Assembly: GCF_030817315.1 (NCBI RefSeq)
Contig: NZ_JAUSZF010000001.1
Location: forward strand, 630,001-694,000
Direction: 5' to 3'
Source of the DNA: Sphingomonas faeni
GTDB lineage: Bacteria; Pseudomonadota; Alphaproteobacteria; Sphingomonadales; Sphingomonadaceae
DNA length: 64,000 nt
The notes below the pieces were generated by a model that was not told the DNA's origin, did no database searches, and saw only the letters and a program-made list of their open reading frames with translations. Made by a program: the position numbers and the translations under genes. Positions 47,184 to 56,379 of the stretch are shown in pieces (within the stretch, counting starts at the first letter, position 1; each line of letters starts with the position of its first letter).

Positions 47184-48170
47184 ATGATACATGCGCTCGA
47201 CCGCGCGACCGCGGCGCGATTTGCCGGGCTGACGCTCGGGCACCTGACCCGCGAATGGCCGTACAAGCTCGACCAGGTGCTGGACGGGCCAAGCGACCTG
47301 GCGCTGCCCAAGACGTTGCATCCGGTGTTCCACGGCAGTTTCGACTGGCATAGCTGTGTGCATGGCTGGTGGCAGGTGATGCGGCTCGCGCGGCTGTACC
47401 CGGACATGGCGGAAGCCGCGGCGGTCGAGGCGCTGGCGGACCGGATGCTGGTGCCTGCGTTGATCGCGGGCGAGGTGGCCTATCTCGACCGGCCGGGGAC
47501 AGGCGGGTTCGAGCGGCCTTATGGCTGGGGGTGGCTGCTTGCCCTGCATGACGAACTGGCGCGGCGGCCCGATCGGCCCTGGGCGGCGGCGATCGAGCCG
47601 CTCGCGCGGGCATTTGCGGCGCGGTTTGCGGCGTATTTGCCGAAGCTCATCTATCCGGTGCGGAGCGGGAAGCATGACTGCACCGCGTTCGCGCTCGTCC
47701 ATGCGCTGCGCTGGGCGCGGACGCATGACGCGTCGTTGGCCGCGCTGATCGAGACGCGTGCGCGCGACTGGTACGGCGACGATCGGGATTGCCGGCCGTT
47801 CGAGCCGAGCGGGGAGGATTTCCTGTCGGCGACGTTGTGCGAGGCAGCGTTGATGAAGGACGTCCTGGGCGGCGATTTCGCGCCGTGGCTGGCGGCGTTC
47901 CTGCCCGACCCGTTCGGTCCGGCGACGGCTTGCCTCCGCGCACCGGCTATCGTCAGCGACCGTTCGGACGGGCGCCTCGCGCATCTCGACGGCGTGAACC
48001 TGTCGCGCGCATGGTGCTGGCGGACGATCGCCGATGCCTTGCCCGATCCGGTAGCAGCCCGCACGATCGCCGACGTACATCTGGCCGAGGCGCTGCCGCA
48101 TCTCGCGGACGATTACATGGGCGAGCATTGGCTGGCGACGTTCGCACTTCTCGCGCTGGAGGCCGAGTGA
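47184..48170 (+). CDS. DUF2891-family protein
   Basis: 328 aa. Recognisable features are PKTLHPVFHGSFDWHSCVHG (near residue 55), GWGWLLALHDELAR and SGEDFLSATLCEAALM. The pattern of paired His and Trp residues and the helical repeats suggest an alpha/alpha-barrel hydrolase-like fold, but no function is established. No signal peptide is visible. It starts 33 bases after the NTF2-like gene and may share its transcript. Confidence 0.85.
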   Translation: MIHALDRATAARFAGLTLGHLTREWPYKLDQVLDGPSDLALPKTLHPVFHGSFDWHSCVHGWWQVMRLARLYPDMAEAAAVEALADRMLVPALIAGEVAYLDRPGTGGFERPYGWGWLLALHDELARRPDRPWAAAIEPLARAFAARFAAYLPKLIYPVRSGKHDCTAFALVHALRWARTHDASLAALIETRARDWYGDDRDCRPFEPSGEDFLSATLCEAALMKDVLGGDFAPWLAAFLPDPFGPATACLRAPAIVSDRSDGRLAHLDGVNLSRAWCWRTIADALPDPVAARTIADVHLAEALPHLADDYMGEHWLATFALLALEAE

Positions 48171-48248
48171 TCGCGGTTGGCGGGAGAGAAGGGGTTAGCA
48201 GAGCGGGCCGGGCTGCCTAAGGTCGCATCATCGAACGAAAAGAGAGTG

Positions 48249-50363
48249 ATGATGCAAAGACGCCTGCCGTTCCTGGCCTTGCTGGCCCTTTCGACGACCG
48301 CGCTGGCACAGACGCCGGCCCCCGCTACCGATCCGAACCTGTACCTCGAGGATATCCACGGCGCGCGTGCGCTCGATACGGTGAAGCGGTGGAACACGCG
48401 GTCGCTCGCCGCGCTGGAGGCGAAGCCTGGTTATGCGCGCTATCGCCAGCGCGCGCTCGACCTGTTGCAAGCGGATCGCCAGATCGCGACGCCGGACCAG
48501 ATCGTCGGCGATCAGGTGCTGAACCTGTGGCAGGACAAGACGAACGTGCGCGGCCTGTGGAGGGTCGCGTCGCTGGCGTCGTTCAGCAGCGGCAAGCCGG
48601 TGTGGCGGACGCTGATCGACGTCGACGCACTGGGCAAGGCGGAGGGCAAGAGCTGGGTGTGGAAGGGCGCGACGTGCCGGTCGCCGTCCTACGATCGCTG
48701 CATGGTCGCGCTTTCGAACGGCGGCGGCGATGCGGTCGAGGAGCGCGAATTCGACATTCCCTCGGGCAAGTTCGTCGCGGACGGCTTCGTCGTGCCGAGC
48801 TTCAAGACCCGGCTGAACTGGGCGGGTCCTGACGCGCTGTATGTCGCGACCGATTTCGGTACCGGCAGTCTTACCAAGTCCGGCTATCCACGAACCGTGA
48901 AGCGCTGGCAGCGTGGCACGCCGCTTGCCTCCGCAACGATCGTTACCAGCGCGATGCAGGACGATGTCGGGATCGACAGCGATGTCTACACCGAAGCTGA
49001 CCGGCGTTACGCGGTCGTCTCGCGCAACGTCGATTTCTTCCATTCGAAGCGGAGTCACGTCGCCGACGACGGACGGCTGGTGCCGTCGCCCTTGCCCGAT
49101 GATGCGGTCTTGAACACCGTGCTCGATGGTCGCCTGATCGCTACGCTAGCCTCCGACTGGCGCGGGATCGCGAGCGGCTCGGTGGTGGCGTACGGCATCG
49201 CCGACGTGCTGGCGGGGCGTGCACCGACAATCGAGCGCGTGTTGGTGCCGACCAAGACGCAGGCGGTGGAGCAGGTCGATTCGAGCAGGTCGGTGCTGTG
49301 GGTCAAGATGCTCGACGATGTCTCGGGGCGGCTGGTGTCGCTGACGCGCGGTACGGACGGCGTCTGGACGCAACGGGTCGCGGCGCTGCCTTCATCGTCG
49401 ACGATCCACCTCGATGCGACTGCGGGGAAGGACGACGTTGCGTTTGCGATGGTCGAGAGCTTCCTCAGCCCGCCCGCGCTGTATGCCGTCCGCCCCGATG
49501 CCAAGCCGGTCGCGGTCGACACTTTGCCCGCGCGCTTCGACGCTTCGACGATGCAGGTGGAGCAGCGGTTCGCGACCTCGAAGGACGGCACGAAGATCCC
49601 GTATTTCCTGGTGCGCAAGAAGGGCACGACCGGACCGGTGCCTGCTCTCGTCCACGCCTATGGCGGCTTCCGTAATGCGCAGACGCCGACCTACCTCGTC
49701 GACCAGCCCTATCGGTCGGGTCCGGCGGGCCTGTTCTGGGTCGAGGAAGGCAACGCGTTCGTGCTCGCCAACATCCGCGGCGGCGGCGAGTACGGGCCGC
49801 GCTGGCACCAGATGCCACTGCGCGAGAACCGGCAGAAGGCGTATGACGATCTGCATGCGGTCGGCGACGACCTGGTGCGGACCGGCGTCAGCGCCAAGCG
49901 GAAGATCGCGGTGTCGGGACGGTCGAACGGCGGCCTGCTGGTCGGCGTGGCGATGGAGCAGCGCCCGGATCTTTACGGAGCGATCGTGATGGGATCACCG
50001 CTGCTGGACATGCAGCGTTACTCGCATCTGTCGGCGGGGGCGTCGTGGATCGGGGAATATGGCGACCCGGACAAGCCCGCGGACTGGGCGTTCATTGCGC
50101 GATACTCGCCATATCAGAATTTGAAGCGCGGCGTGAGATACCCGACGCCGTTCATCTATACCTCGACCGAGGACGATCGCGTCCATCCAGGTCATGCGAG
50201 AAAGTTCGCGGCGCGGCTGGAGGCTTATGGCAACCCGTTCTTCTATTACGAGAACCCGGAAGGCGGCCATGCGGCGGGTGCGGACAAGATCGAGGATGCG
50301 AAGCGCGCTGCGCTCGTCACGGTGTATCTTAACACCCAGCTCGGCACCGGTGCCATCCGCTGA
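48249..50363 (+). CDS. Secreted prolyl oligopeptidase-family protein (S9A)
   Basis: 704 aa from the first of two adjacent ATGs at 48249. The signal peptide ends ALAQ. The N-terminal start DPNLYLEDIHGARALDTVKRWN is typical of S9A oligopeptidases, followed by a propeller. The triad is Ser559 (GRSNGGLLVG), Asp643 (TEDDRVHPGH) and His674 (EGGHAAG). It cleaves short peptides, probably in the periplasm. A second S9 enzyme, at 5.5 kb, belongs to a different S9 subgroup. Confidence 0.9.
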   Translation: MMQRRLPFLALLALSTTALAQTPAPATDPNLYLEDIHGARALDTVKRWNTRSLAALEAKPGYARYRQRALDLLQADRQIATPDQIVGDQVLNLWQDKTNVRGLWRVASLASFSSGKPVWRTLIDVDALGKAEGKSWVWKGATCRSPSYDRCMVALSNGGGDAVEEREFDIPSGKFVADGFVVPSFKTRLNWAGPDALYVATDFGTGSLTKSGYPRTVKRWQRGTPLASATIVTSAMQDDVGIDSDVYTEADRRYAVVSRNVDFFHSKRSHVADDGRLVPSPLPDDAVLNTVLDGRLIATLASDWRGIASGSVVAYGIADVLAGRAPTIERVLVPTKTQAVEQVDSSRSVLWVKMLDDVSGRLVSLTRGTDGVWTQRVAALPSSSTIHLDATAGKDDVAFAMVESFLSPPALYAVRPDAKPVAVDTLPARFDASTMQVEQRFATSKDGTKIPYFLVRKKGTTGPVPALVHAYGGFRNAQTPTYLVDQPYRSGPAGLFWVEEGNAFVLANIRGGGEYGPRWHQMPLRENRQKAYDDLHAVGDDLVRTGVSAKRKIAVSGRSNGGLLVGVAMEQRPDLYGAIVMGSPLLDMQRYSHLSAGASWIGEYGDPDKPADWAFIARYSPYQNLKRGVRYPTPFIYTSTEDDRVHPGHARKFAARLEAYGNPFFYYENPEGGHAAGADKIEDAKRAALVTVYLNTQLGTGAIR

Positions 50364-50421
50364 ATGTCGCGTACCGAAATACGGTACGAATGGGCCGGTG
50401 CGTTAACACCGGCCCGGACGA

Positions 50422-50676
50422 TCAGTTGCTGTCCGAATCGTCGTCGTCGCCGTCGATCGCGAGATACAGCGCGCCGCCTACGGCGACTGCTGCGAGTGCG
50501 ACTACGATGAGGCCACCGTCAGCAAAGTTGTTCTTCTTGACGGTCGCCGTGCCTGCGCGAGCCGACTTCGCAACCGACAGGCTGCTGACCGAGCTGGTCT
50601 GTGCGGCGGTAGCGGCGACAGGTGCGGCGACGAGCGCCAGGCCAGCCGAAGCCATGGCCAAAGATTTGATAAACAT
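50422..50676 (-). CDS. Small exported protein with acidic C-terminus
   Basis: 84 aa from the ATG at 50676, with GGGAG upstream. An N-terminal signal sequence (ALVAAPVAATAAQ) is followed by a short Ser/Ala-rich region, a predicted membrane helix (LIVVALAAVAVGGALYLAI) and the tail DGDDDDSDSN. The layout with a signal, one helix and an acidic tail suggests an inner-membrane or envelope protein. I do not recognise its function. Confidence 0.7.
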   Translation of the reverse strand: MFIKSLAMASAGLALVAAPVAATAAQTSSVSSLSVAKSARAGTATVKKNNFADGGLIVVALAAVAVGGALYLAIDGDDDDSDSN

Positions 50677-50952
50677 TAAGCATCTCCCGTAGCTACGACG
50701 AGGATCGTCGCAATCCACGTAAATGCCTGTACCTGACACTTTGTTCAGAAACATTGAAAATCTACTGACTATCGATCATTTGGCGCAATTCGCCGTCTAA
50801 AGCACGTCAAGTCGCGGTGATGTGAGTTCGTTTACAGGATCTTAACTACACATCCGCTTACGGATGGACGCTAAGGCTCATGAAAGATTGAGGAATTCAG
50901 CTGTGCGCACTTCGGTGCGACCGATCTCGTTCTAGCGGGATCCGGGAAGGGT

Positions 50953-51028
50953 TGGTGGGCCCGGCAGGAATCGAACCCGCAACCTAGCCGTTATGAGCGG
51001 CCAGCTCTAACCGTTGAGCTACAGGCCC
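50953..51028 (-). tRNA. tRNA with CAT anticodon (Met elongator or Ile2)
   Basis: On the minus strand it begins GGGCCTG and ends CGGGCCCACCA, with CCA encoded and a full acceptor stem (one G-T pair). The anticodon loop is CTCATAA, so the anticodon is CAT. Elongator Met and lysidine-modified Ile2 tRNAs share this anticodon, and sequence alone does not decide firmly here. It is not an initiator, as the first pair is complementary. Confidence 0.9.
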
Positions 51029-51089
51029 CACCGGCGCCTGCGTTAGCGCAAGCGGACATCCCGCAAAAGAGCGCACAAGCAAAAGGACA

Positions 51090-51122
51090 AAGAAAAAGGG
51101 CGCTCCCGAAGGAACGCCCTTT
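51090..51122 (-). terminator. Rho-independent terminator for the lipoprotein gene
   Basis: Read on the minus strand, AAAGGGCGTTCC pairs with GGAGCGCCCTTT around TTCG, followed by TTCTTT. The stem includes two short interruptions. It lies 42 bases after the stop of the minus-strand lipoprotein gene. Confidence 0.8.
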
Positions 51123-51164
51123 CCGACACTAAATCCTATCGAGCGTAAAAACGCCCGACAGATT

Positions 51165-51431
51165 TTAGTTCATGTTGTCGGTCTTCTCGTCGGCAGCGTC
51201 ACGGACGTTGTCGGCAGCTGCGTTCATGTTGTCAGCAGCGTTCTCGAGCACGTCGGTAGCGACTGCGTTCGAGGTGTTGTCCGCCATGGCGTCCATGTTG
51301 TCAGCCTGCATTTCCATGTTGTCAGCCAGCATGTCCGCGTTGTTCTCAACTGCGGCGGCTTCTGGCGACTTGCTGCAGGCTGCGACGGACATCAGGCCGG
51401 CGGCAGCAGCGATCAGAACGATCTTCTTCAT
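51165..51431 (-). CDS. Small lipoprotein with repeated ADN(M) units
   Basis: 88 aa from the ATG at 51431. The signal peptide ends in a lipobox, SVAAC, so the mature Cys is lipidated. The rest is a low-complexity, acidic sequence built of repeated ADNM/ADNT/ADNV units spaced 7-12 residues apart, and the DNA shows short tandem repeats (ATGTTGTC on the plus strand). It is predicted to be alpha-helical, perhaps a coiled coil in the periplasm. Similar short lipoproteins exist in sphingomonads, with no known function. Confidence 0.8.
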   Translation of the reverse strand: MKKIVLIAAAAGLMSVAACSKSPEAAAVENNADMLADNMEMQADNMDAMADNTSNAVATDVLENAADNMNAAADNVRDAADEKTDNMN

Positions 51432-51585
51432 TCGAATGCTCCCAAGCATAGTTTCACTCGCGGCCGACCCGATTGCCGTCGCGAAGTCCCGTCAAATAGC
51501 GGACCCCGGCGGGCGGTCAATCCGCTAAATTCATCCGCCCGCAAGGTTTGCGGCAGAACGATGACAGATCGGTTGCCGCAACTCG

Positions 51586-52989
51586 TCACTTATGAGGCAC
51601 AATCGAGCCGATTTCTTCGGGTGCATTGGCCACCGTGGCGATCATCGCGGTCCAAGCCGCGACGTTCTGGCGAAGCTGTTCGGGGTCGATCAGATCCAGC
51701 GTATCCTCGGGCGTGTGGTGGTAATCGAAGTAGCGCAGGCCCGATTGGTTGAGGTCGATCCCGGCTACCCCCGTGGCGATGATTGGACCGACATCGGTGC
51801 CGCCATGCGGGACGTCGGCACCGCGGATGATCCCGAGCGGCGCGAGCGCGACGGCGAGACGATCCTCGATGGGCTTGGCGGCGGCGGGCAGGCTGCTCTC
51901 GAACCGCCAGACGCGGTCGGCGCCGAAGTCCGATTCGGCGGCGGTCGCGTGACGCTCGCCGGCATGCGCCTTGGCGTAGGCGGTTCCGCCGAACCCGCCG
52001 CTCTCCTCGTCACCGAACCAGACGACGCGGATCGTCCGGCGTGGGCGCTGGCCGCTGTCCATGACGAGCTTGGCCGCAGCAGCGGTGATCGCGATGCCCG
52101 CGCCGTCGTCGATCGCGCCGGTGCCGAGATCCCAGCTGTCGAGATGGCCACCGACCAGCACGATGCCCGCCTTGGGGTCGGTGCCGGGAACCTCGGCGAC
52201 GACGTTACCCGATTCCTGCATCCCGGCCTGCTTGTCTTCAAGCACCAGCTTCAGCGTCACTGGCTTGCCGAGCTTCACCAGCCGCTCGACATGCTCGGCG
52301 TCGGCAACCGACAGCGCCGCTGCGGGGATCGGCGTCACGCCCGCTTCGAAATTGGTGTTGCCCGCGTGCGGCCCGCGCCCGTGATCGGTGCCGATCGACC
52401 GGATCACGATCGCCGCCGCGCCCTTCTTGGCGGCGACGTTCGGTCCGACGAAGCGCGCGGTGCCCTGCGACCCATAGCTCGATCCGTCCTGGGTCGGCTG
52501 CATCGCGTTCGACACGAATGCGATCTTGCCCTTCAGGCTGCCGTCGGCGGCGAGCGCCAAGTCGTTGTACGTCGGGAAATACACGATCGGCAGGGTCAGC
52601 CCGCCCGGCGGCGTCGCGCCCGAATTGCCGAGGCCGACCAAGTGAAGCTTCTGCGCATAGGGCGCGACCAGTTCCCCGCTCTCCGTGCCGCGCGACCAGA
52701 CCGGAAGTTGGTATTTCTCGATCCGCACGTTCTTGAACCCAAGCGCCTTCAGCTTGGCGACCGACCAGGCGCGCGCGCGCGGTGCCGCCTCGGTGCCGGT
52801 CATGCGTGGGCCGACCTCGGTCGTGATCCCCTCGACGATCTTGTACGCGGTATCGTCGGTCAGCGCCTTGTCGCGGAGTGCAGCGACCTTCGCGTCGGCG
52901 GCGGTCGCCGGGGCGGCGGTACGCTGCGCCGACAGAGGAGAGGTGAGGGCGGAGGCGGCCAGCGCCGCGAGCAGGGTGCGTTTCATCAT
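51586..52989 (-). CDS. Secreted M28-family metallopeptidase (carboxypeptidase Q-like)
   Basis: 467 aa from the first of two ATGs at 52989. The signal peptide ends TSPLSAQ. It has a PA-type insert in the middle and the zinc site of M28: VGGHLDSWDLGTGAIDDGAG (His and Asp), FGDEESGGFGG (catalytic Glu-Glu) and later DVGPI and YHHTPEDTLDLI (His). The enzyme removes amino acids or dipeptides from peptides in the periplasm. It is divergent from ettA, about 100 bases away. Confidence 0.9.
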   Translation of the reverse strand: MMKRTLLAALAASALTSPLSAQRTAAPATAADAKVAALRDKALTDDTAYKIVEGITTEVGPRMTGTEAAPRARAWSVAKLKALGFKNVRIEKYQLPVWSRGTESGELVAPYAQKLHLVGLGNSGATPPGGLTLPIVYFPTYNDLALAADGSLKGKIAFVSNAMQPTQDGSSYGSQGTARFVGPNVAAKKGAAAIVIRSIGTDHGRGPHAGNTNFEAGVTPIPAAALSVADAEHVERLVKLGKPVTLKLVLEDKQAGMQESGNVVAEVPGTDPKAGIVLVGGHLDSWDLGTGAIDDGAGIAITAAAAKLVMDSGQRPRRTIRVVWFGDEESGGFGGTAYAKAHAGERHATAAESDFGADRVWRFESSLPAAAKPIEDRLAVALAPLGIIRGADVPHGGTDVGPIIATGVAGIDLNQSGLRYFDYHHTPEDTLDLIDPEQLRQNVAAWTAMIATVANAPEEIGSIVPHK

Positions 52990-53092
52990 GGGGGCAGCGT
53001 ATGTCGGCGCTCCCCGTTTGCCAACGGCTCGCCGCATCGCTATCTGCGCACGTCAAATCCCGCCCTTATTCAGAACGGAGCTCGGCACCCAC

Positions 53093-54772
53093 ATGGCCGT
53101 CCAGTATACCTACGTCATGAAGGGTCTGTCGAAGACCTTCCCCGGTGCCAACAAGCCCGTGCTCAACAACATCCACCTGCAGTTCATCCCGTCGGCCAAG
53201 ATCGCGATCATCGGCCCGAACGGCTCGGGCAAGTCGACGCTGATGAAGATCATGGCCGGCATGGATCCCGATTTCACCGGCGAAGCCTGGGCGGCGGAAG
53301 GCGTCAACGTCGGTTACCTGGCGCAGGAGCCGCAGCTCGATCCGACCAAGGACGTGATGGGCAACGTCAAGGACGGCGTGCGTCCGGTCGCGGACCTGGT
53401 CGACCGGTTCAACGCGATCTCGGCCGAGATGGGCGATCCGAAGGACGACACCGACTTCGACGCGCTGATGGAGGAGATGGGCGAGCTTCAGGCCAAGATC
53501 GACGCGGTCGACGGCTGGGCGCTCGACAGCCAGCTCGAACAGGCGATGGAAGCGCTGCGCTGCCCGCCGGGCGATGCGTCGGTGGTCAACCTCTCGGGCG
53601 GCGAGAAGCGCCGCGTCGCGCTCTGCAAGCTGTTGCTGGAAAAGCCGCAGATCCTGCTGCTCGATGAGCCGACCAACCATCTCGACGCCGAAAGCGTGTC
53701 GTGGCTGGAGAACTACCTCAAGGAATATACCGGCAACGTCATCCTCGTGACGCATGACCGCTACTTCCTCGACAACGTCGTCAACTGGGTGCTCGAACTC
53801 GATCGCGGGCGCTATTACACGTACGAGAGCAACTATTCGGGCTATCTGGAGAAGAAGGCGCAGCGCCTCAGCCAGGAAGAGCGCGAAGAGGCCGGCAAGC
53901 AGAAGGCGATCGCCGACGAGTTGGCGTGGATGCGCCAGACCCCCAAGGCCCGCCAGACCAAGTCGAAGGCACGTATCCGCGCGTTTGACGAGCTGATGGA
54001 GAAGCAGGAGAACCGCGTTGCCGGCAAGGCCGCGATCCTGATCCAGCTGCCGGCGCGTCTCGGCGGCAAGGTGATCGAGGCCAAGGGCCTGACCAAGTCG
54101 TATGGCGACAAGCTGTTGTTCGACGGTCTCGACTTTACGCTGCCCCCCGGCGGCATCGTCGGCGTGATCGGCCCCAACGGCGCGGGCAAGTCGACGCTGT
54201 TCAAGCTCATCACCGGGCAGGAAACGCCGGACGAGGGCACGATCGAGGTCGGCTCGACCGTCAAGCTCGGTTATGTCGACCAGAGCCGCGACGATCTCGA
54301 TCCGAACAAGAACGTCTGGCAGGAAATCTCCGACGAGCTCGAAATCTTCCGTTTCGGCAAGCAGGAGATGGGCACGCGGGCCTATGTCGGCGCGTTCAAC
54401 TTCCGCGGGCCGGACCAGCAGAAGAAGGTCGGCCAGCTGTCGGGCGGTGAGCGCAACCGCGTCCACATGGCCAAGATGCTCAAGGAGGGTGGCAATGTCC
54501 TCCTGCTCGACGAGCCGACCAACGATCTCGACGTCGAGACTCTCCGCGCGCTCGAAGAGGCGCTGGAGACGTTCGCGGGCTGCGCGGTGGTCATCAGCCA
54601 TGACCGCTTCTTCCTCGATCGCCTCGCGACGCACATCCTCGCGTTCGAGGGCGACAGCCACGTCGAGTGGTTTGAGGGCAACTACGCGTCGTACGAGGAG
54701 GACAAGCGTCGTCGCATGGGCGATGCGGCGGATCGGCCTACGCGTCTGGCGTACAAGAAGCTGACGCGCTGA
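53093..54772 (+). CDS. ettA: ABC-F translational throttle ATPase
   Basis: 559 aa from the ATG at 53093. The frame is open upstream through a shadow. Two ABC domains are present: Walker A GPNGSGKSTL and GPNGAGKSTL, signatures LSGGEKRR and LSGGERNR, and Walker B LLLDEPTNHLD and LLLDEPTNDLD. The linker with SQEEREEAGKQKAIADELAW and RQTKSKARI is the arm region. There is no membrane domain. EttA-type proteins bind the ribosomal E site and gate early elongation according to energy status. Confidence 0.95.
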   Translation: MAVQYTYVMKGLSKTFPGANKPVLNNIHLQFIPSAKIAIIGPNGSGKSTLMKIMAGMDPDFTGEAWAAEGVNVGYLAQEPQLDPTKDVMGNVKDGVRPVADLVDRFNAISAEMGDPKDDTDFDALMEEMGELQAKIDAVDGWALDSQLEQAMEALRCPPGDASVVNLSGGEKRRVALCKLLLEKPQILLLDEPTNHLDAESVSWLENYLKEYTGNVILVTHDRYFLDNVVNWVLELDRGRYYTYESNYSGYLEKKAQRLSQEEREEAGKQKAIADELAWMRQTPKARQTKSKARIRAFDELMEKQENRVAGKAAILIQLPARLGGKVIEAKGLTKSYGDKLLFDGLDFTLPPGGIVGVIGPNGAGKSTLFKLITGQETPDEGTIEVGSTVKLGYVDQSRDDLDPNKNVWQEISDELEIFRFGKQEMGTRAYVGAFNFRGPDQQKKVGQLSGGERNRVHMAKMLKEGGNVLLLDEPTNDLDVETLRALEEALETFAGCAVVISHDRFFLDRLATHILAFEGDSHVEWFEGNYASYEEDKRRRMGDAADRPTRLAYKKLTR

Positions 54773-54848
54773 TCGACTGGAGCCTGCCGCAAGCCTGGAT
54801 TGCCGGGCTGCGGCGGACTTTGGGCGAACAGACATTCACGAGCTTCAG

Positions 54849-54933
54849 CCGTCATCCTGACGAAAGTGAGGATCCAGGGTTACGGAGGTCAGCGTCAAGC
54901 AGCTCTGGATCCTGACTTTCGTCAGGATGACGG
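54849..54933. repeat. Inverted repeat (GTCATCCTGACGAAAGT type)
   Basis: The 29-base arm at 54849-54877 matches the reverse complement of 54905-54933 with one mismatch, with a 27-base loop. It lies between ettA and the histidine kinase gene and could serve as a terminator. A short fragment of the same motif sits at 31970. Confidence 0.9.
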
Positions 54934-55097
54934 ATAGGGTGATTAGAATTACGGATGCGGGGCGGTGCGGGATGGCACCGTATGCGAAAATATCGCGCAA
55001 TCGCACGAGTAACCCGCAGGCCGCCCTGCAACCGCCATCTTGAACCTCTAGCCGAGGCCGGCAGGACAGACCCGTAATTTCGACGAACGGAGCAGGC

Positions 55098-56294
55098 GTG
55101 ACAGTTATCGAGCAATCTCCGGGTGGAGATGCCCCTCCGGGCGCCGGCGAGCTTCAATATCGTCTTCGCCAGCAGTCCATCCTGGCCGATTTCGGGATCG
55201 AGGCTCTGCGTGCGCGGGATCTGGATCCCATGCTTCAGCGCGCTACCGAATTATGTGCCGAGGGTATGCGGTCGAAATATTGCAAGTTCCTGGAATATCG
55301 ACCTGAGCAGGACAGTTTGCTCGTCCGGGCGGGGACCGGTTGGGCGCCCGGGGTGGTCGGATCGACCGAGATGCGTACCGATCTCGCGTCGCCGGCAGGC
55401 TTTGCGCTGGAGACCGGCGAGGCGGTGATCTCGAACCATCTGGAGAACGAGGACCGGTTTCGAACGCCCGCGTTCATGGCCGAGCACAACATCCGCCGGG
55501 CGATCAACGTACTGGTCGAGACGTCGGGCAAGCGCTTCGGCGTGCTCGAGGTCGACAGCCCCGACGAAGGCAAGTTCGAACCGGCCGACCTGTCGTTCAT
55601 GCAGGGCTTCGCCAATCTGATCGGCGTCGCGATCGAGCGGCAGCATGCCGAGCAGCGACTGAGCGATGCGATGGAGCATCAGGAACTGCTCACGCGGGAA
55701 GCGAGCCACCGCGTGAAGAACAGCCTCGCGCTGGTATCGGCGATGCTCAACCTGCAGATGCAGGAGGACGACGATCCGCGGATCACGCGGTTGCTCGGCG
55801 ATGCGCAGGCGCGGATCACGGCGATCGCGCAGACCCACGACCAGTTGTGGCGCGGCGAGCAGGTCGGGATCGTGGCGCTGAACGACCTGGTATGCGGGAT
55901 CGCCACAGGGCTGGCCGAGCAGGCGCCGAACCACCGGATCGAGTGCGACATCGACGCGATCCTGATCAGCGCGGACACGGCTATCCCGGTCGGGTTGCTG
56001 GTCACCGAGCTCGTCACCAACGCGATCAAATATGCGTACGACGATGCGGGCGGCGCGATTGCCGTGACGATCCGGAGCGCTGATGGGCGGATCGTGCTGA
56101 CCGTCTCGGATACGGGCGCAGGGTTGCCGGCGGACTTCGATCTGAAGACGGCGTCGCGCAAGAGCCTGGGGATGCGGATGATCGGGAGCCTCGCGCGGCA
56201 GTTGCGCGGGACGGTGACGATCGCGAATGCTGCGGTCGGGACGTGTGCGACGCTCGAGGTGCCCGATCCGCGGGTCGACGTTCAGTCCGAGTGA
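55098..56294 (+). CDS. GAF-domain histidine kinase, HisKA_2 (HWE-like)
   Basis: 398 aa from a GTG with GGAGCAGGC upstream. An N-terminal GAF domain (about residues 30-180) covers RLRQQSILADFGIEALRARD to VLEVDSPDEGKFEPADLSF. The dimerisation/phosphorylation helix is EASHRVKNSLALVSAML, with His204 as the phospho-acceptor. The HATPase region has TELVTNAIKYAYDD and SDTGAGLP. It is probably a cytosolic sensor of a small ligand or light via GAF. No response regulator is adjacent. The nearest in this window is the orphan OmpR-type one at 39 kb. Confidence 0.9.
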   Translation: MTVIEQSPGGDAPPGAGELQYRLRQQSILADFGIEALRARDLDPMLQRATELCAEGMRSKYCKFLEYRPEQDSLLVRAGTGWAPGVVGSTEMRTDLASPAGFALETGEAVISNHLENEDRFRTPAFMAEHNIRRAINVLVETSGKRFGVLEVDSPDEGKFEPADLSFMQGFANLIGVAIERQHAEQRLSDAMEHQELLTREASHRVKNSLALVSAMLNLQMQEDDDPRITRLLGDAQARITAIAQTHDQLWRGEQVGIVALNDLVCGIATGLAEQAPNHRIECDIDAILISADTAIPVGLLVTELVTNAIKYAYDDAGGAIAVTIRSADGRIVLTVSDTGAGLPADFDLKTASRKSLGMRMIGSLARQLRGTVTIANAAVGTCATLEVPDPRVDVQSE

Positions 56295-56295
56295 C

Positions 56296-56373
56296 TGTTC
56301 TGCTGCGAACGCAGGAGTCCAGGGTCAGGCGCGTTTCGTTCGGTATCATGGGCTCCTGCTTTCGCAGGAGAAC
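56296..56373. repeat. Inverted repeat (TCCTGCGAA-type)
   Basis: TGTTCTGCTGCGAACGCAGG (56296-56315) is nearly the reverse complement of CCTGCTTTCGCAGGAGAACA (56354-56373). Both arms carry an internal small palindrome, so the element forms nested hairpins. It lies between the stop codons of convergent genes (histidine kinase and nucleotidyltransferase). Confidence 0.8.
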
Positions 56374-56379
56374 AATGGC

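Noticed and set aside
50953-51028. Initiator tRNA-Met
   Set aside because: The CAT anticodon is present, but the first acceptor pair is a normal G-C pair, and the three G-C pairs of the initiator anticodon stem are absent. An elongator Met or Ile2 role fits better.
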